From Sphingomonas desiccabilis (lineage in GTDB: Bacteria > Pseudomonadota > Alphaproteobacteria > Sphingomonadales > Sphingomonadaceae), in the NCBI RefSeq assembly GCF_004135605.1, contig NZ_SDPT01000004.1:62001-126000 (forward strand): a stretch of DNA of 64,000 bases, written 5' to 3'. The notes under the pieces were generated by a model. That model made no database searches, was not told the DNA's origin, and worked only from the letters and a program-made list of their open reading frames with translations. Shown here in pieces: positions 63,872 through 64,000 of this stretch. Numbering within the stretch: position 1 is the first letter of the stretch; each line of letters begins with the position of its first letter. A program made the translations under genes and the position numbers.

Positions 63872-64000
63872 ATGATCGCCGCGATTGCCCTGCTGCTGTT
63901 CTGCCAACTCCTTGGCGAAGCGCTGAACCGCGGACTTGGCGTGCCCCTGCCGGGTCCTGTGCTCGGCATGTTCCTGCTGTTCGCTTGGCTGAAACTCCGC
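63872..64000 (+). CDS. CidA/LrgA-family membrane protein (5' end only)
   Basis: The last 43 codons of the window encode the start of a CidA/LrgA-type protein: hydrophobic helix IAAIALLLFCQLLGEALNRG then LPGPVLGMFLLFAWLKLR, which contains the family's PGPVxGM motif. The remainder lies beyond the window. These small holin-like proteins influence membrane permeability and are usually paired with a CidB/LrgB partner. Confidence 0.75.
   Translation, partial: MIAAIALLLFCQLLGEALNRGLGVPLPGPVLGMFLLFAWLKLR

Noticed and set aside
1..64000. Search for CRISPR arrays, IS elements, phage or integrase genes
   Set aside because: No regularly spaced repeats, transposase, integrase or phage structural genes were seen in the window.

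Overview
The window is a high-GC chromosomal segment from an alphaproteobacterium, most likely a Sphingomonas or close relative. Pointers are the large TonB-dependent receptor with a sugar-esterase and glycosidase cluster, the DUF1476 protein (F1-ATPase inhibitor zeta type), a fused thiS-thiG gene, monothiol glutaredoxin next to BolA, and short GC-rich intergenic inverted repeats. No rRNA, tRNA, IS element, phage or CRISPR array is seen.

Layout. 1-1245: end of a Sel1-repeat protein and a small lipoprotein. 1404-31852: a hexuronate/pectin utilisation island. It holds uxuA, uxaA, a FadR-type GntR regulator, uxuB and uxaC (galacturonate/glucuronate to 2-keto-3-deoxygluconate, KDG), a LacI regulator, GH3 and GH43 glycosidases, two paralogous 2-keto-4-pentenoate-hydratase-type enzymes, a hexuronate-type MFS transporter, a DUF885 protein, a 1283-residue LamG protein of unknown activity, a secreted esterase, a TonB-dependent receptor, a type-B carboxylesterase, and kdgK, kduD and kduI. 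Together these fit uptake and trimming of acetylated, branched pectin fragments followed by conversion of saturated and unsaturated uronates to KDG and its phosphate. No KDPG aldolase, pectate lyase or polygalacturonase lies in the window. A 14-bp LacI-type operator family (core AACCGGTGTC) occurs in four promoter regions of the island.

32332-44447: a potassium-related block. A porin, a 27-residue membrane peptide and kdpFABCDE form one minus-strand operon. Two small minus-strand operons follow: a pair of membrane proteins, and a four-gene set of DUF2188-like protein, SAM methyltransferase, small membrane protein and a LysA-like protein lacking its catalytic residues. All three operons carry an almost identical promoter module of about 47 bp with 11-bp-phased direct repeats, the hallmark of an OmpR/PhoB-family regulator; KdpE is the obvious candidate. 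This apparent regulon is the most interesting observation here.

44483-64000: mostly housekeeping and stress genes: DUF4230, an MBL-fold hydrolase, a phytanoyl-CoA-dioxygenase-like enzyme, a BlaI/M56 pair with two operator palindromes, an orphan 577-bp interval with a sigma-54-like promoter and strong RNA hairpins, grxD-bolA-zeta, leuCD with a 42-residue ORF between them, a CoA-transferase pair interrupted by a lipoprotein phosphatase, a diguanylate cyclase, csbD, thiSG, aroQ-accB-accC, an ArsC-like protein, a phospholipase-D-family protein and the start of a CidA/LrgA-type protein cut by the window edge.
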